From Actinomyces johnsonii (GTDB lineage: Bacteria > Actinomycetota > Actinomycetes > Actinomycetales > Actinomycetaceae): DNA of 64,000 nt. This document shows positions 9,162 through 18,480 of this stretch, piece by piece. Both the position numbers and the translations under genes were made by a program. Location of the stretch: assembly GCF_006546835.1 (NCBI RefSeq), contig NZ_VICB01000004.1, forward strand, positions 372,001 through 436,000. The letters are read 5' to 3'. Under the pieces are notes generated by a model, which saw only the letters and a program-made list of their open reading frames with translations, made no database searches and was not told the origin of the DNA. The stretch's first letter is position 1, and each line of letters opens with the position of its first letter.

Positions 9162-10828
9162 AGACCGGGTCCGCCTCGGCCACCGCTTCCCGCTCGTCGA
9201 CACCCTCCTCGTCAGGATCCTCGACGATGGTCGGGCGTGCGTCAGGAAGGCCACGGGCCGAGGACGCACCGGGCGAGGCGACCGTTCGGAAGACCTCCGC
9301 CAAGGCGCCCGAGCAGTCGACGAAGCAGCCGTCACGGTCCGGCAAACAGCCCGGCTCGCGCACGGCCCGACCCCGGCAGTCATCGAATTCGCCGAAACGG
9401 CATGTGAAAGGTTCCCCGTCCCAGGCGCCTTCTCAAGTCCCGCCGAAGGCATCGCCGAGGACCGTTGGTTCCCGGGACACCAGCCGGATCGGTCACCTGC
9501 GCGCCGCGTGGGGCCGGCGCCTGGCGCGCTGGGGCGAGTGCCTGTCCCGCCCGTGGGAGGGCTCCAAGGCGTCCGAACCCGACGGCTCCTCTGCGCAGCG
9601 CCATCGCCCACGCCGTTCGGGCGGCGCCGACGACTCGGCTCAACGCTCCGAGCAGGTGACCCTGACCTACTACTGTCTGCTCATCTCCACCCTGGTGCTG
9701 GAGACCTTCGGACTCATCATGGTCTTCTCCGTGCAGTCGGTGACCGTTGCCGCCAACGGCGGCAACGCCTTCACCGACTTCGCCAAGTACCTCGTCTTCG
9801 CGGTGGTGGGGACCGTGAGCATGATCGCGGTCTCCCGTATGCCGCTGTCCTGGTTCCCCCGGGTCTCCTGGGTGGTGCTGGGGCTGACGATCGCCATGCA
9901 ATGCCTGGTCTTCACCCCCATCGGCGTCAATGTCTACGGCAACCGCAACTGGATCCTGGTGCCCGGAGTTGGCACGGCCCAGCCCTCGGAGTTCATCAAG
10001 GTCGCCCTAGCCCTCGTCCTGGGCACGCTGACGACCTGGTACACGGCCAAGCGCCGGGATCGGACCGCGGTAGCGGGGTGGGGCGGCGTCGTCATCGCGA
10101 TCGTGGCCGTTCTCGGCGGACAGGACCTGGGAACCGTCATCATCCTGGTCCTCATCGTCGCGGGCGCCCTATGGGTGGGGGGCATGCGGAAACGATGGTT
10201 CGCTCTTCTGGGAGTGCTCGGCATGCTCCTCTTCGCAGGAGCCTCGCTGCTCAGTGCCAACCGGCGCGCCCGCATCATCGCCTGGATCCACCCCGAGGGC
10301 GCCGACCCCACGGGCGTGGGCTACCAGCCCAAGCACGGCATGTGGGCGCTCAGCACCGGCGGTTGGTTCGGTGTAGGACCGGGGTCCTCGCGTCAGAAGT
10401 GGGGCTACCTCACTCAGGCCGACTCCGACTACATCTTCGCCGTGCTCGGAGAGGAGTTCGGGCTGGTGGGCACCCTCGTCGTCATCGTCCTGTTCGCCGT
10501 CATCGGCGGCTGCTGCCTGCGCCTCATGAGACGCCACTCCACCACCTACGTCGTGGCCACTACCTCGGCCATCGGCGCATGGATCGTGGGACAGGCGATC
10601 ATCAACATGAGCGTTGTCACCGGCGCCCTGCCGGTGCTGGGCGTCCCGCTTCCCCTCGTCAGCCGCGGAGGAACCGCTCTGGTCTCGGTCCTCTTGGCCA
10701 TCGGGGTGCTTCTCGCCTTCGCCCGCCACGAACCCGGCGCGCAGGAGGCCCTGTCCACGAGCCCCGGGGCGCTGCGTCGTTCCCTGGCAGTCATCGTCCC
10801 AAGGAGGAACCGTGCCCGAGACAAGTGA
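9158..10828 (+). CDS. ftsW: Lipid II polymerase FtsW (SEDS family)
   Basis: Membrane peptidoglycan glycosyltransferase of the divisome that works with FtsI. The first ~165 of 556 residues form a Ser/Arg/Pro-rich cytoplasmic tail of low complexity. About ten membrane segments follow, starting at LTYYCLLISTLVLETFGLIMVFS. SEDS marks are GNRNWILVPGVGTAQPSEFIKVAL, GGQDLGTVIIL, the long extracytoplasmic loop with GVGPGSSRQKWGYL and DSDYIFAVLGEEFGLVG, and PLPLVSRGGTALVS. The start overlaps the murD stop (GTGA) and its 3' end runs 17 bases into murG. The long tail is unusual next to model FtsW proteins. Confidence 0.94.
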   Translation: MKTGSASATASRSSTPSSSGSSTMVGRASGRPRAEDAPGEATVRKTSAKAPEQSTKQPSRSGKQPGSRTARPRQSSNSPKRHVKGSPSQAPSQVPPKASPRTVGSRDTSRIGHLRAAWGRRLARWGECLSRPWEGSKASEPDGSSAQRHRPRRSGGADDSAQRSEQVTLTYYCLLISTLVLETFGLIMVFSVQSVTVAANGGNAFTDFAKYLVFAVVGTVSMIAVSRMPLSWFPRVSWVVLGLTIAMQCLVFTPIGVNVYGNRNWILVPGVGTAQPSEFIKVALALVLGTLTTWYTAKRRDRTAVAGWGGVVIAIVAVLGGQDLGTVIILVLIVAGALWVGGMRKRWFALLGVLGMLLFAGASLLSANRRARIIAWIHPEGADPTGVGYQPKHGMWALSTGGWFGVGPGSSRQKWGYLTQADSDYIFAVLGEEFGLVGTLVVIVLFAVIGGCCLRLMRRHSTTYVVATTSAIGAWIVGQAIINMSVVTGALPVLGVPLPLVSRGGTALVSVLLAIGVLLAFARHEPGAQEALSTSPGALRRSLAVIVPRRNRARDK

Positions 10829-12071
10829 GAGCGCAGGATCGCCCCAGGAGACGCAGCCCATCCGGGGCGAGCGCGACCGGCCGTTGCGGGTACTCCTGGC
10901 CGGTGGCGGCACAGCCGGCCACGTCAATCCGCTGCTGGCCTCGGCCGCTGCCCTGCTGGACCCGGCCCTGGGCGGGGACCCCCGCACGCGGATCCTCGTC
11001 CTGGGGACGGCCGAGGGGCTGGAGAAACGGCTGGTTCCCGAGGCCGGCTTCGAACTGGCCCTCGTCCCCCGGGTCCCCCTGCCCCGGCGCCCCAGCGGGG
11101 ACCTGCTGCGCCTGCCGCACCGGTTGGGAAAGGCGATCAGCGCGGCCACCGAGGCCATCGAGACGCTCGGAGCCGACGTCGTCGTCGGCTTTGGCGGCTA
11201 CGTCTCCACCCCCGCCTACCTCGCCGCCCGGAAGGCCGGTATACCGGTCGTCATCCACGAACAGAACGCCCGCCCGGGCCTGGCCAACCGGCTGGGGGCC
11301 TCCTGGGCCCAAGCGGTCGCGCTGACCTTCGCCTCCACCCGGCTCAAGGCCTCCAAGGGCCGCACCGAGGTCACCGGGCTGCCCCTGCGCCCGGCCATCG
11401 CCGCCCTGGTGACGCAGTGCTCTACTCCGGAGGGGGCTCAGCGCGCCCGCGTCGACGGCGCCCAGGCGCTGGGGCTCGATCCTGCGATGCCCACGCTCCT
11501 GGTGACGGGCGGCTCTCTGGGAGCCCAGCACCTCAACGAGGTCCTCAGCGAGTCGCTCAGCTCCCTGCCCGCCGGTCTGCAGGTGCTGCACCTGACCGGC
11601 AAGGACAAGGATGCCCCCGTGCGCGCCGCCCTCGAGGCGGCGGTGGATGCCGGTGCACCGGAGGATCTGATCGAGCGCTACCACGTGCTGGACTACCTGA
11701 CCACCATGGAACAGGCCTACGCCTGCGCCGATGGGGTCCTGTGCCGCTCGGGCGCCGGCACCGTTGCGGAGATCACCGCCCTGGGCCTGCCCGCGCTCTA
11801 CGTCCCCCTGCCGATCGGCAACGGGGAGCAGCGCCTCAATGCCGCCGACGTCCTGGCCTCGGGAGGTGGTCGCATGGTGCTCGACGCCGACCTCAAGCCC
11901 TCTGACATTCTCGACTTCACGGTGCTCATCTCCGATCCCGAGCGGCAGGCCGCCATGGCCCGGGCCGCGGCCTCCACCGGAGTCCAGGACGCGGCGGCCC
12001 GACTGGCCGCCCTCATCCAGCAGTGCGCCTCAACGAACAACACTCCCACCGACGAGGAGAACGCGGCATGA
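10812..12071 (+). CDS. murG: UDP-GlcNAc:lipid I GlcNAc-transferase MurG
   Basis: Membrane-associated GT28 enzyme that turns lipid I into lipid II. It is 419 aa from GTG 10812, which has a strong AAGGAGG at 10801-10807 inside the end of ftsW. Hallmarks are the glycine loop LLAGGGTAGHVNP (~28-40), HEQNARPGLANR, VTGGSLGAQHLNE and the UDP-GlcNAc-binding CRSGAGTVAEITALGLPALYVPLPIGNGEQRLNA. It sits between ftsW and murC in translationally coupled order. Confidence 0.97.
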   Translation: MPETSESAGSPQETQPIRGERDRPLRVLLAGGGTAGHVNPLLASAAALLDPALGGDPRTRILVLGTAEGLEKRLVPEAGFELALVPRVPLPRRPSGDLLRLPHRLGKAISAATEAIETLGADVVVGFGGYVSTPAYLAARKAGIPVVIHEQNARPGLANRLGASWAQAVALTFASTRLKASKGRTEVTGLPLRPAIAALVTQCSTPEGAQRARVDGAQALGLDPAMPTLLVTGGSLGAQHLNEVLSESLSSLPAGLQVLHLTGKDKDAPVRAALEAAVDAGAPEDLIERYHVLDYLTTMEQAYACADGVLCRSGAGTVAEITALGLPALYVPLPIGNGEQRLNAADVLASGGGRMVLDADLKPSDILDFTVLISDPERQAAMARAAASTGVQDAAARLAALIQQCASTNNTPTDEENAA

Positions 12072-13615
12072 CCACGACGACACGCACCCCCCGCGCCGAC
12101 ACCCGGCAGGCCGGTTCCGACCGCCGCACGCTGTCGGGCCGGTCGTTTCACCTCATCGGCATCGGGGGAGCGGGCATGAGCGTCGTCGCCCAGCTGCTCG
12201 CCGCGCGCGGCGCCCGGGTCTCGGGCTCCGACGCCCACGGCGGCCCCGCCTTCGACCACCTGGCCGATCTGGGGATTGCGACCCACCTGGGCCACGACGC
12301 CACGCATCTTCCCGCCGAGAGCACGGTCGTAGTCTCCACCGCGATCAAGGAGACCAATCCCGAGCTCGCCGAGGCGCGCCGCCGTGGCCAGGAGGTCATC
12401 CACCGCTCCCAGGCCCTCGCCCTGGCCGCCCAGGGGCTGGACTTTGTCGCCGTGGCCGGTGCGCACGGCAAGACGACGACCTCGGGCATGCTCGCCGAGG
12501 CCCTGACGGACACCGGAGCCGATCCCTCCTTCGCCATCGGCGGGGTCGTCAGAGCCCTGGGCACCGGAGCCCACCTGGGGAGCGGTCCCGCCCTGGTGGC
12601 GGAGGCCGACGAGTCCGACCGATCCTTCCTCAACTACTCACCCCGCATCGAGATCGTCACCAACGTCGAGCCCGACCACCTCGACAGCTACGGCTCCGCC
12701 TCGGCCTTCGAAGCGGCCTTCGTCGACTTCGCCCACCGCCTGGTCCCCGGGGGGCTGCTGATCGCCTGCGCTGCCGACCCCGGCTCCCTGCGTCTGGCGC
12801 AGTCCGCCGCCGATGAGGGCCTGCGCGTCGTCACCTACTCCTTCGGCGGCCCCGACACCCTGCCCGGTGGGAAGCCGGTGGGGGAGGGGCACGTCCACCT
12901 GGACATCCAGGAGCGCGGCGCATCCTCCACCCGTGCGCTGCTGACCCTGACCGGGGCGACGGACCGTGACCCGACCGATGACACGGGGAGCCGCACGGTC
13001 GAGCTGGTGCTGGCAGTCCCCGGAGACCATGTGGCCCTGGACGCCGCCGGTGCCTGGGCGGCGGGCATCGAACTCGGCGTCGAACCGGCCGAGATGGCCC
13101 GCGCTCTGGGCTCCTTCGGGGGAACCGGGCGGCGCTTCGAAGACCGGGGCCAGGCCGACGGCGTACGCGTTATCGACGACTACGCCCACCACCCTACGGA
13201 GATCGAGGCGCTGCTTCGCACCGCGCGTGAAGTCGCTCAGGAGCGCGGCGGCCGGGTCCTGGTCCTCTTCCAGCCGCACCTGTTCTCCCGCACAAGGGCT
13301 TTCGCCGACCGCTTCGGGCAGGCGCTCGCCCTGGCCGACGCCGTCGTCGTCGCGGACGTCTACCCGGCCAGGGAGGCCCAGGCCGACTTCCCCGACATCT
13401 CCGGAGATACGGTCGCCCGGCGGGTCCCCGGCGACAAGGCCTCCTTCGTCGCGGACCGGCGGGACGCCGCACACGCGGCGGCCGCTCTGGCTCGCCCCGG
13501 AGACCTGCTGCTGACAGTCGGAGCCGGTGACGTCACCGAGCTCGCCGCCATCGTCCTGGCAGACCTGACGGCTCGCGAAGGCGCCGCACCCGGTTCGCCC
13601 GAGGACCGGGGCTGA
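12068..13615 (+). CDS. murC: UDP-N-acetylmuramate:L-alanine ligase MurC
   Basis: First Mur ligase, adding L-Ala to UDP-MurNAc. The 515-aa protein starts at ATG 12068 (ATGA overlap with murG) behind GAGGAGAAC. It has FHLIGIGGAGMS near the N-terminus, the P-loop GAHGKTTTSGM (~131-141), EADESDRSFLNY, NVEPDHLDSY, and the C-terminal DDYAHHPTEIEALL and FQPHLFSRTRAF blocks. Length is slightly above the family norm because of an N-terminal tail and an acidic loop at ~295-310. Confidence 0.97.
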   Translation: MTTTTRTPRADTRQAGSDRRTLSGRSFHLIGIGGAGMSVVAQLLAARGARVSGSDAHGGPAFDHLADLGIATHLGHDATHLPAESTVVVSTAIKETNPELAEARRRGQEVIHRSQALALAAQGLDFVAVAGAHGKTTTSGMLAEALTDTGADPSFAIGGVVRALGTGAHLGSGPALVAEADESDRSFLNYSPRIEIVTNVEPDHLDSYGSASAFEAAFVDFAHRLVPGGLLIACAADPGSLRLAQSAADEGLRVVTYSFGGPDTLPGGKPVGEGHVHLDIQERGASSTRALLTLTGATDRDPTDDTGSRTVELVLAVPGDHVALDAAGAWAAGIELGVEPAEMARALGSFGGTGRRFEDRGQADGVRVIDDYAHHPTEIEALLRTAREVAQERGGRVLVLFQPHLFSRTRAFADRFGQALALADAVVVADVYPAREAQADFPDISGDTVARRVPGDKASFVADRRDAAHAAAALARPGDLLLTVGAGDVTELAAIVLADLTAREGAAPGSPEDRG

Positions 13616-13620
13616 CCGGC

Positions 13621-14919
13621 ATGAGGAAGCCCTCGGCGCCCCGCCCCGAGCCGTCCGACCGGTCTCAGGGCGCCCCGGCCAGCATTCCGCCGCGCCGCTC
13701 CGGAATACGGCGTGCGCGCCCCGTCCGCTCCGGGCGGAGCGGGAACGGTCGGAGCGGGGGCCGGCAGCCCTCGCAGGATTCACAGGCCGAGAGGCCGCCC
13801 GAGCAGTCGCCCCAGCCATCCGGCCAGATGAGCAGCCGGTCGACGACGGCCAGACGACCACGGGTCCCCGGCTCCGGTGCCACCATGAGGAGGGGCGGAG
13901 CCGCGCGCAGTGGCGCCCCGTCATCCTCGGGCGATCCTCGCCCGACCCCGTCGAGGAGCTCGTCAAGCCCTTCGACCAAGCCTCGTCGGGACGACGACGG
14001 CCCCGCGGGGACCAGAAGCCGGGAGGCGGCCTCCAGTCCGGACGGAGCAGCGAGCACGGAGCTGACCGTGTTCGGCCGTCGACAGGTGGCGCTGCCCAGA
14101 GGCGACGACCGGGTCGTCTCCACCGGCCTCGCCGACCGCCTCAAGGAGCGTCAGCAGGCCCTGCGCCGGTTGCGCCTGCGCCGGGTCACGACCGCGGCGG
14201 TAGTCGTACTCGTCGTCGTCCTGATGACCTGGGTCCTGCTCTTCTCACCCCTTCTGGGGCTTAAGACTCAGAGCATCTCCGTCATCGGATCGGACGGCAG
14301 CGTCTCGGACAAGCAGGTCCGCGACGTCCTGGCCTCCTACGCGGGCGACTCGTTGCTGAGGCTCGATACCGGCCGGCTCTCCGCCCAGGTCAGCGACAAC
14401 CTGGTCCGAGTACGTCGGGCGCAGGTGACCAGGGCATGGCCCCAAGGACTGCGAGTGCAGCTGACGATGCGGGTGCCGGTGGCCACTGTTCAGGGCCCGG
14501 ACGGGTACCAGATCCTCGACAACGAGGCCGTGGTCCTCGAACGGGTCCCCGAGGCGCCGTCGGGCCTGGTGACCATCATGCCCGACTCGGCCGAGACCGG
14601 CGGGGCCGCGGGGCCCCGGGCGATCTCCGCCAAGCAGGTCGCAGCCGTCACCCAAGTAGTGGGCTCTCTCACGCCGGAAACGCTGGCCCAGGTCTCTAGC
14701 GGGAGCGCCACCGAGGCCGGGCAGGTCACGCTCACCCTGTCCAACGGTGCCAGCGTGGTCTGGGGCGACACCCGTGACAACACGCTCAAGGCGCGGGTCC
14801 TGGCGACGCTGATGACCACTAGCGCATCCATCTACGACGTCTCCTCGCCCCATCGCCCCACCACACGATCAGCCGACGCCGCGTCCACTGCGACTGCGAC
14901 GTCGTCGCAGACGTCCTGA
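13621..14919 (+). CDS. ftsQ: Cell division protein FtsQ (POTRA domain)
   Basis: Bitopic divisome scaffold protein, 432 aa. The first ~180 residues are a Ser/Arg/Pro/Gly-rich, probably disordered cytoplasmic tail. One membrane segment lies at ~190-213 (TTAAVVVLVVVLMTWVLLFSPL). The POTRA domain follows (LKTQSISVIGSDGSVSDKQVRDVLASYAGDSLLRLD), then the FtsQ/DivIB beta region (RVRRAQVTRAWPQGLRVQLTMRVPVATVQG). The C-terminus is Ser/Thr-rich. It is the last gene of the first transcription block; a hairpin and an AT-richer gap separate it from ftsZ. Confidence 0.92.
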   Translation: MRKPSAPRPEPSDRSQGAPASIPPRRSGIRRARPVRSGRSGNGRSGGRQPSQDSQAERPPEQSPQPSGQMSSRSTTARRPRVPGSGATMRRGGAARSGAPSSSGDPRPTPSRSSSSPSTKPRRDDDGPAGTRSREAASSPDGAASTELTVFGRRQVALPRGDDRVVSTGLADRLKERQQALRRLRLRRVTTAAVVVLVVVLMTWVLLFSPLLGLKTQSISVIGSDGSVSDKQVRDVLASYAGDSLLRLDTGRLSAQVSDNLVRVRRAQVTRAWPQGLRVQLTMRVPVATVQGPDGYQILDNEAVVLERVPEAPSGLVTIMPDSAETGGAAGPRAISAKQVAAVTQVVGSLTPETLAQVSSGSATEAGQVTLTLSNGASVVWGDTRDNTLKARVLATLMTTSASIYDVSSPHRPTTRSADAASTATATSSQTS

Positions 14920-14959
14920 GCGGTTCCGCGTGCTCCGCCGTGCAACCGGTGGGAGGGCC

Positions 14960-14979
14960 GCCGGACACTCACTGTCGGC
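14960..14979 (+). terminator. Candidate terminator after ftsQ
   Basis: A GCCG-ACA / TGT-CGGC stem with a one-base bulge and a 5-nt loop. It is followed by CTTCAGGTTTATT, which includes a short T run. It would separate the mur/ftsW/ftsQ unit from ftsZ. Confidence 0.4.
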
Positions 14980-15098
14980 CTTCAGGTTTATTGCAGGCGA
15001 ATTGCAGCGATATAGCAGGAAATCCGCAGGCAACTGCACACGAACACGCCGGGCTTCAATGCGTGGCGACGTCCTGGAAGTCTCATAGCGTTAAGCCA

Positions 15099-15115
15099 GT
15101 CATTCGAAGAATGAC
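15099..15115. promoter_or_regulatory. 17-bp inverted repeat in the ftsZ promoter region
   Basis: GTCATTC-GAA-GAATGAC, a perfect 7-bp inverted repeat, lies about 60-75 bp before ftsZ. TATAGA at 15121-15126 could be a -10 box, which would put the repeat over the -35 region and make it operator-like. The 14920-15173 gap also has two ATTGCAG copies (14989-15006). No regulator is recognised. Confidence 0.45.
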
Positions 15116-15173
15116 ATAAGTATAGACCTTAACTTGAGGTTGAGGTCTGAGGGGAGTCCTCGACAGGGGGCTC

Positions 15174-16541
15174 ATGACGAAACTCGCGGAGGGGACGCCA
15201 GTGGTCGAGAGCATGGCTGTGGACGACGCACAGCACTACCAGGCAGAGATCAAGGTCGTCGGAGTCGGCGGCGGCGGCGTCAATGCCGTCAACCGCATGA
15301 TCGAGGCCGATCTGCGTGGCGTCGAGTTCATCGCCGTGAACACCGACGCCCAGGCGCTGCTCATGTCCGACGCCGACGTCAAGCTCGATGTCGGACGTGA
15401 CCTGACCCGAGGGCTGGGGGCGGGGGCCGACCCGGCCATCGGCCGCAAGGCCGCCGAGGACCACGAGTCGGAGATCCGCGAGGCCCTCGACGGGTCGGAC
15501 ATGGTTTTCGTTACCGCCGGAGAGGGGGGTGGTACCGGCACCGGAGCCGCCCCCGTGGTCGCCCGCCTGGCCAAGAGCATCGGAGCGCTGACCATCGGCG
15601 TGGTCACCCGGCCCTTCTCCTTCGAGGGGCGTCGCCGCTCGGCCCAGGCCGAGGACGGCGTCCAGGCGCTGCGCGAGGAAGTCGACACCCTCATCGTCAT
15701 CCCCAACGACCGCCTCCTGCAGATCGCCGACAAGAACATCTCCGTCGTGGACGCCTTCAAGCAGGCGGACCAGGTTCTCCTTCAGGGCGTTCAGGGCATC
15801 ACCGAGCTCATCACCACCCCCGGCCTCATCAACGTCGACTTCAACGACGTCAAGTCCGTCATGCAGGGCGCTGGCAGTGCTCTCATGGGCATCGGCTCCG
15901 CCACCGGCGAGGGGCGCGCGATCACGGCCACCGAGGAGGCCATCGCCTCTCCGCTGCTGGAGACCTCGATCGACGGTGCCCACGGCGTGCTGCTCTTCTT
16001 CCAGGGCGGCTCCGACCTGGGGCTGTTCGAGATGAACGAGGCTGCCAACCTCGTGCGCGAGGCCGTCCACCCCGAGGCGAACATCATCGTCGGAAATGTC
16101 GTCGACGGCGCTCTGGGTGACGAGGTTCGCGTGACGGTCATCGCCGCGGGTTTCGACTCCGAGCCGGTGGTCGGCGGCCTGGCCGACCCGGTGACCCGGC
16201 TGTCGAGGGCGGCCTCTGTTCCGCCGGTGCCCTCCTCCCCGGTCGAGGATCTGCCGCCGGCGCCCGCCCCTCGCGGTGGCGCACACGCCGCGCAGAACCC
16301 GGTGACCCGTCCCGTGCCGCTAGCGCCGGCGCCGTCATCGCCGGCCGTCGCTGCCCACCTGTCGGAGGTGAATGCGGCCGAGGCCCTTTCATCGGGGAGC
16401 ATGCCCGCCTACGTGGACGACTCTTACGGGACGTACGGCTCCGTGCCGGTTCAGCAGTCGGTCTCCGAGCTCGAGGTGCCGCAGGTCATCGGCGTCGATG
16501 CCGACGACGACGGCATCGATCTGCCCGACTTCCTACGTTGA
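15174..16541 (+). CDS. ftsZ: Cell division GTPase FtsZ
   Basis: Tubulin-like GTPase that forms the Z-ring. The protein has the N-terminal [16 protein letters not shown], the GTP-binding signature GGGTGTGAA at ~118-126, the T7 loop region [10 protein letters not shown] and a Pro/Ala-rich linker. It ends in the conserved C-terminal peptide [11 protein letters not shown], the docking site for SepF-type partners. Start is uncertain: ATG 15174 is given (455 aa), but GTG 15201 has a better-placed GGAGGGG (15188-15194) and ATG 15213 also fits the family. No ftsA is present, as expected for this phylum. Confidence 0.97.
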   Translation: MTKLAEGTPVVESMAVDDAQHYQAEIKVVGVGGGGVNAVNRMIEADLRGVEFIAVNTDAQALLMSDADVKLDVGRDLTRGLGAGADPAIGRKAAEDHESEIREALDGSDMVFVTAGEGGGTGTGAAPVVARLAKSIGALTIGVVTRPFSFEGRRRSAQAEDGVQALREEVDTLIVIPNDRLLQIADKNISVVDAFKQADQVLLQGVQGITELITTPGLINVDFNDVKSVMQGAGSALMGIGSATGEGRAITATEEAIASPLLETSIDGAHGVLLFFQGGSDLGLFEMNEAANLVREAVHPEANIIVGNVVDGALGDEVRVTVIAAGFDSEPVVGGLADPVTRLSRAASVPPVPSSPVEDLPPAPAPRGGAHAAQNPVTRPVPLAPAPSSPAVAAHLSEVNAAEALSSGSMPAYVDDSYGTYGSVPVQQSVSELEVPQVIGVDADDDGIDLPDFLR

Positions 16542-16569
16542 GCGACGCTGAAATCGGGACCGCTCAGGG

Positions 16570-17394
16570 ATGCGTGAAATGACTGCCGTTCAGGTCGCAG
16601 ACCTGATCGAGGCGGATCTGGGCCCGGGGGCCCGCGGGTACTTCACCACTCGCGGCCCGCGGGCCCGTCTCGTTCCCGGCAGGGGCGACACCGATTCCGC
16701 GGCCCGGGGCGCCGACGACGACGGTGACCAGGACGGGGTCTACTGCGGCTGGAATCTCGCGCTCCATGTCGGCGACGACCCACAGCGCGTTCGCGGCCAT
16801 CGTCGCCGGCTCGAGGAACTGCTCGGGCTCGAACGGGGAGAGCACCTGGCCTGGATGAATCAGGTGCACTCCAGCACCGTTGCTGCCGCTCGGACCGAAT
16901 CGGTCCCCACGGCGGACGCGCTCGTCTTGGATACCCGAATGCCCGGGGCTCCGGCCGGCTGCTGCGTCCTCGTGGCCGACTGCGTTCCCCTTCTACTGGC
17001 CCATCGGGACGGCATTGTGACGGCGGCCGTTCACGCCGGGCGCCGCGGCATGCTCGACGGCGTCGTTCCCGCCACGATCGATGCTCTCCGGCGCGCGGGC
17101 GCGGTTCCGGAGGACCTCTGGGCGGCCGTCGGACCGTCGATCTGCGGTTCCTGCTACGAGGTGCCCGATCACATGCGCACGCTGTCCGCGCAGCGCGAAC
17201 CCGCCTGCGCTTCGCGCACGTCGTGGGGAACTCCTGGCCTCGATGTGGCCGCCGGCGTCATCGCCCAGCTCGAACGCGCGGGAGTGGGGCACATCAGCGC
17301 CAGCGGGTGGTGCACCTACGAGGATCCACGCTTCTACTCCTTTCGGCGGGAGGGAACGACTGGACGGCTGGCGGGCGTCGTTCTCCCGAGATGA
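16570..17394 (+). CDS. pgeF: PgeF/YfiH family protein (laccase-domain purine nucleoside phosphorylase)
   Basis: Member of the DUF152/LACC1 family. Family members have been shown to act on purine nucleosides (phosphorolysis or deamination), and the E. coli protein edits misplaced cell-wall residues. The 274-aa protein has the family's metal/active-site blocks LVADCVPLLLAHRDG, VHAGRRGMLDGVV and GPSICGSCYEVPD, plus a C-terminal RFYSFRREG. ATG 16570 is taken; ATG 16579 is equally possible. It lies between ftsZ and sepF, where yggS is often also found; no yggS homologue is present here. Confidence 0.88.
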   Translation: MREMTAVQVADLIEADLGPGARGYFTTRGPRARLVPGRGDTDSAARGADDDGDQDGVYCGWNLALHVGDDPQRVRGHRRRLEELLGLERGEHLAWMNQVHSSTVAAARTESVPTADALVLDTRMPGAPAGCCVLVADCVPLLLAHRDGIVTAAVHAGRRGMLDGVVPATIDALRRAGAVPEDLWAAVGPSICGSCYEVPDHMRTLSAQREPACASRTSWGTPGLDVAAGVIAQLERAGVGHISASGWCTYEDPRFYSFRREGTTGRLAGVVLPR

Positions 17395-17547
17395 AGCTCA
17401 GGGCACTGAATACTTCCTGAGCGTGACCTACCTGGAACCTGAGGTTGGGGACACGCCGGGGTGAGGTCCCCGTGCGGCGTTGCGGGGGCGGATACCGTCG
17501 CAGCACATCCGGAACGCAGGGGACCGGACGAACCAAGGAGCGACAAA

Positions 17548-18009
17548 ATGGGCGCGCTGCGCAGTATGACCAGTTTCCTCGGCTACTCGGAGCCGGAGGA
17601 GGAGACCTACGAGGACGGCTACGAGGCCGCCGACGCCGGTTTCGCCGTGCAGGAGCACGAGCAGGACTTCGTCGATGAGGGCTACGAGGACTTCGCCGCC
17701 CCTGCCGCGCCCGAGCCCGCCGCCGCCCCGGACCTCCGCCGCATCGTCACGGTGCATCCGTCGACCTACAACGAGGCCAGGATCATCGGCGAGTCCTTCC
17801 GCGATGGTGTTCCCGTCATCATCAACCTCACCGGCATGAGCGAGTCCGACGCCCGTCGCATGGTCGACTTCTCCGCAGGCCTGGTCTTCGGCCTGCACGG
17901 CGCCATCGAGCGAGTCACCCCGCGGGTCTTCCTGCTGACCCCGGCCAGCGTCGAGATCGACGGCGGCGAGGTCGCCGAGGCTCGCGGCCGGTTCTTCAAC
18001 CAGAGCTGA
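17548..18009 (+). CDS. sepF: Cell division protein SepF
   Basis: Membrane-binding FtsZ anchor that stands in for FtsA in Gram-positives and Actinomycetota. It is 153 aa from ATG 17548 with AAGGAG at 17535-17540; the longer open frame from 17461 lacks such a site. The N-terminus (MGALRSMTSFLGY) fits the amphipathic membrane helix. An acidic Glu/Asp/Ala linker follows (~14-70). The SepF (DUF552) domain is RIVTVHPSTYNEARIIGESF through INLTGMSESDARRMVDFSAGLVFGL to VFLLTPASVEI. Confidence 0.95.
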   Translation: MGALRSMTSFLGYSEPEEETYEDGYEAADAGFAVQEHEQDFVDEGYEDFAAPAAPEPAAAPDLRRIVTVHPSTYNEARIIGESFRDGVPVIINLTGMSESDARRMVDFSAGLVFGLHGAIERVTPRVFLLTPASVEIDGGEVAEARGRFFNQS

Positions 18010-18021
18010 GTTGACTGACGC

Positions 18022-18315
18022 GTGACACTTATCTCCGTGCTGGCTCGGATCCTGTGGAGCATTCTGAACCTGTACCTCCTCATCCTCCTGGTCAGGGTTG
18101 TGCTCGACTGGGTTCAGCTGTTCGCCCGCCAGTGGCGCCCCCAGGGGCCCGTTCTGGTGTTGGCCAACCTCGTGCACGCCCTGACGGATCCGCCCCTGCG
18201 GCTGATCCGTCAGAGGGTGCCCATGGCGCGCCTGGGAGGGGTCGGCATCGATCTGAGCTTCCTGGTCCTGTTCCTCGGGATCTTCATCCTCCAGTGGTTC
18301 CTCGAACTTCTTTGA
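18022..18315 (+). CDS. YggT family membrane protein
   Basis: Small membrane protein of 97 aa with two hydrophobic segments: ARILWSILNLYLLILLVRVVLDW and IDLSFLVLFLGIFILQWFLEL. The intervening loop ends in LTDPPLRLIRQRVP, the family's best-conserved stretch. GTG 18022 starts 12 bases after sepF. YggT proteins commonly sit between sepF and divIVA in Gram-positives and are thought to help division or envelope protein placement; no biochemical role is established. Confidence 0.9.
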   Translation: MTLISVLARILWSILNLYLLILLVRVVLDWVQLFARQWRPQGPVLVLANLVHALTDPPLRLIRQRVPMARLGGVGIDLSFLVLFLGIFILQWFLELL

Positions 18316-18388
18316 ACGGGTGTGAAGTCGTGAGCGAACCGCTAGAGTGCTGTTCTCACACCAGCGTGAGATAGCGCGCTTGATGTGG

Positions 18389-18407
18389 CCTGAACCTCGA
18401 GTTCAGG
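18389..18407. promoter_or_regulatory. Inverted repeat upstream of divIVA
   Basis: CCTGAAC-CTCGA-GTTCAGG, a perfect 7-bp repeat, directly abuts TACTCT (18408-18413), which could be a -10 box. Transcription would then start near 18420, giving divIVA a ~60-nt leader. The repeat would overlap the promoter spacer, as an operator does. Confidence 0.4.
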
Positions 18408-18480
18408 TACTCTGTCCGCATGAGTGACCGGATGCCCGGTGCTCGTGACCTTATCCGTAACGACACCGAGGTGACGACCC

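Noticed and set aside
16542-17547. Missing yggS between pgeF and sepF
   Set aside because: The gap after pgeF is only ~150 bp and holds no frame for it; absence at this place is not evidence that the genome lacks the gene.
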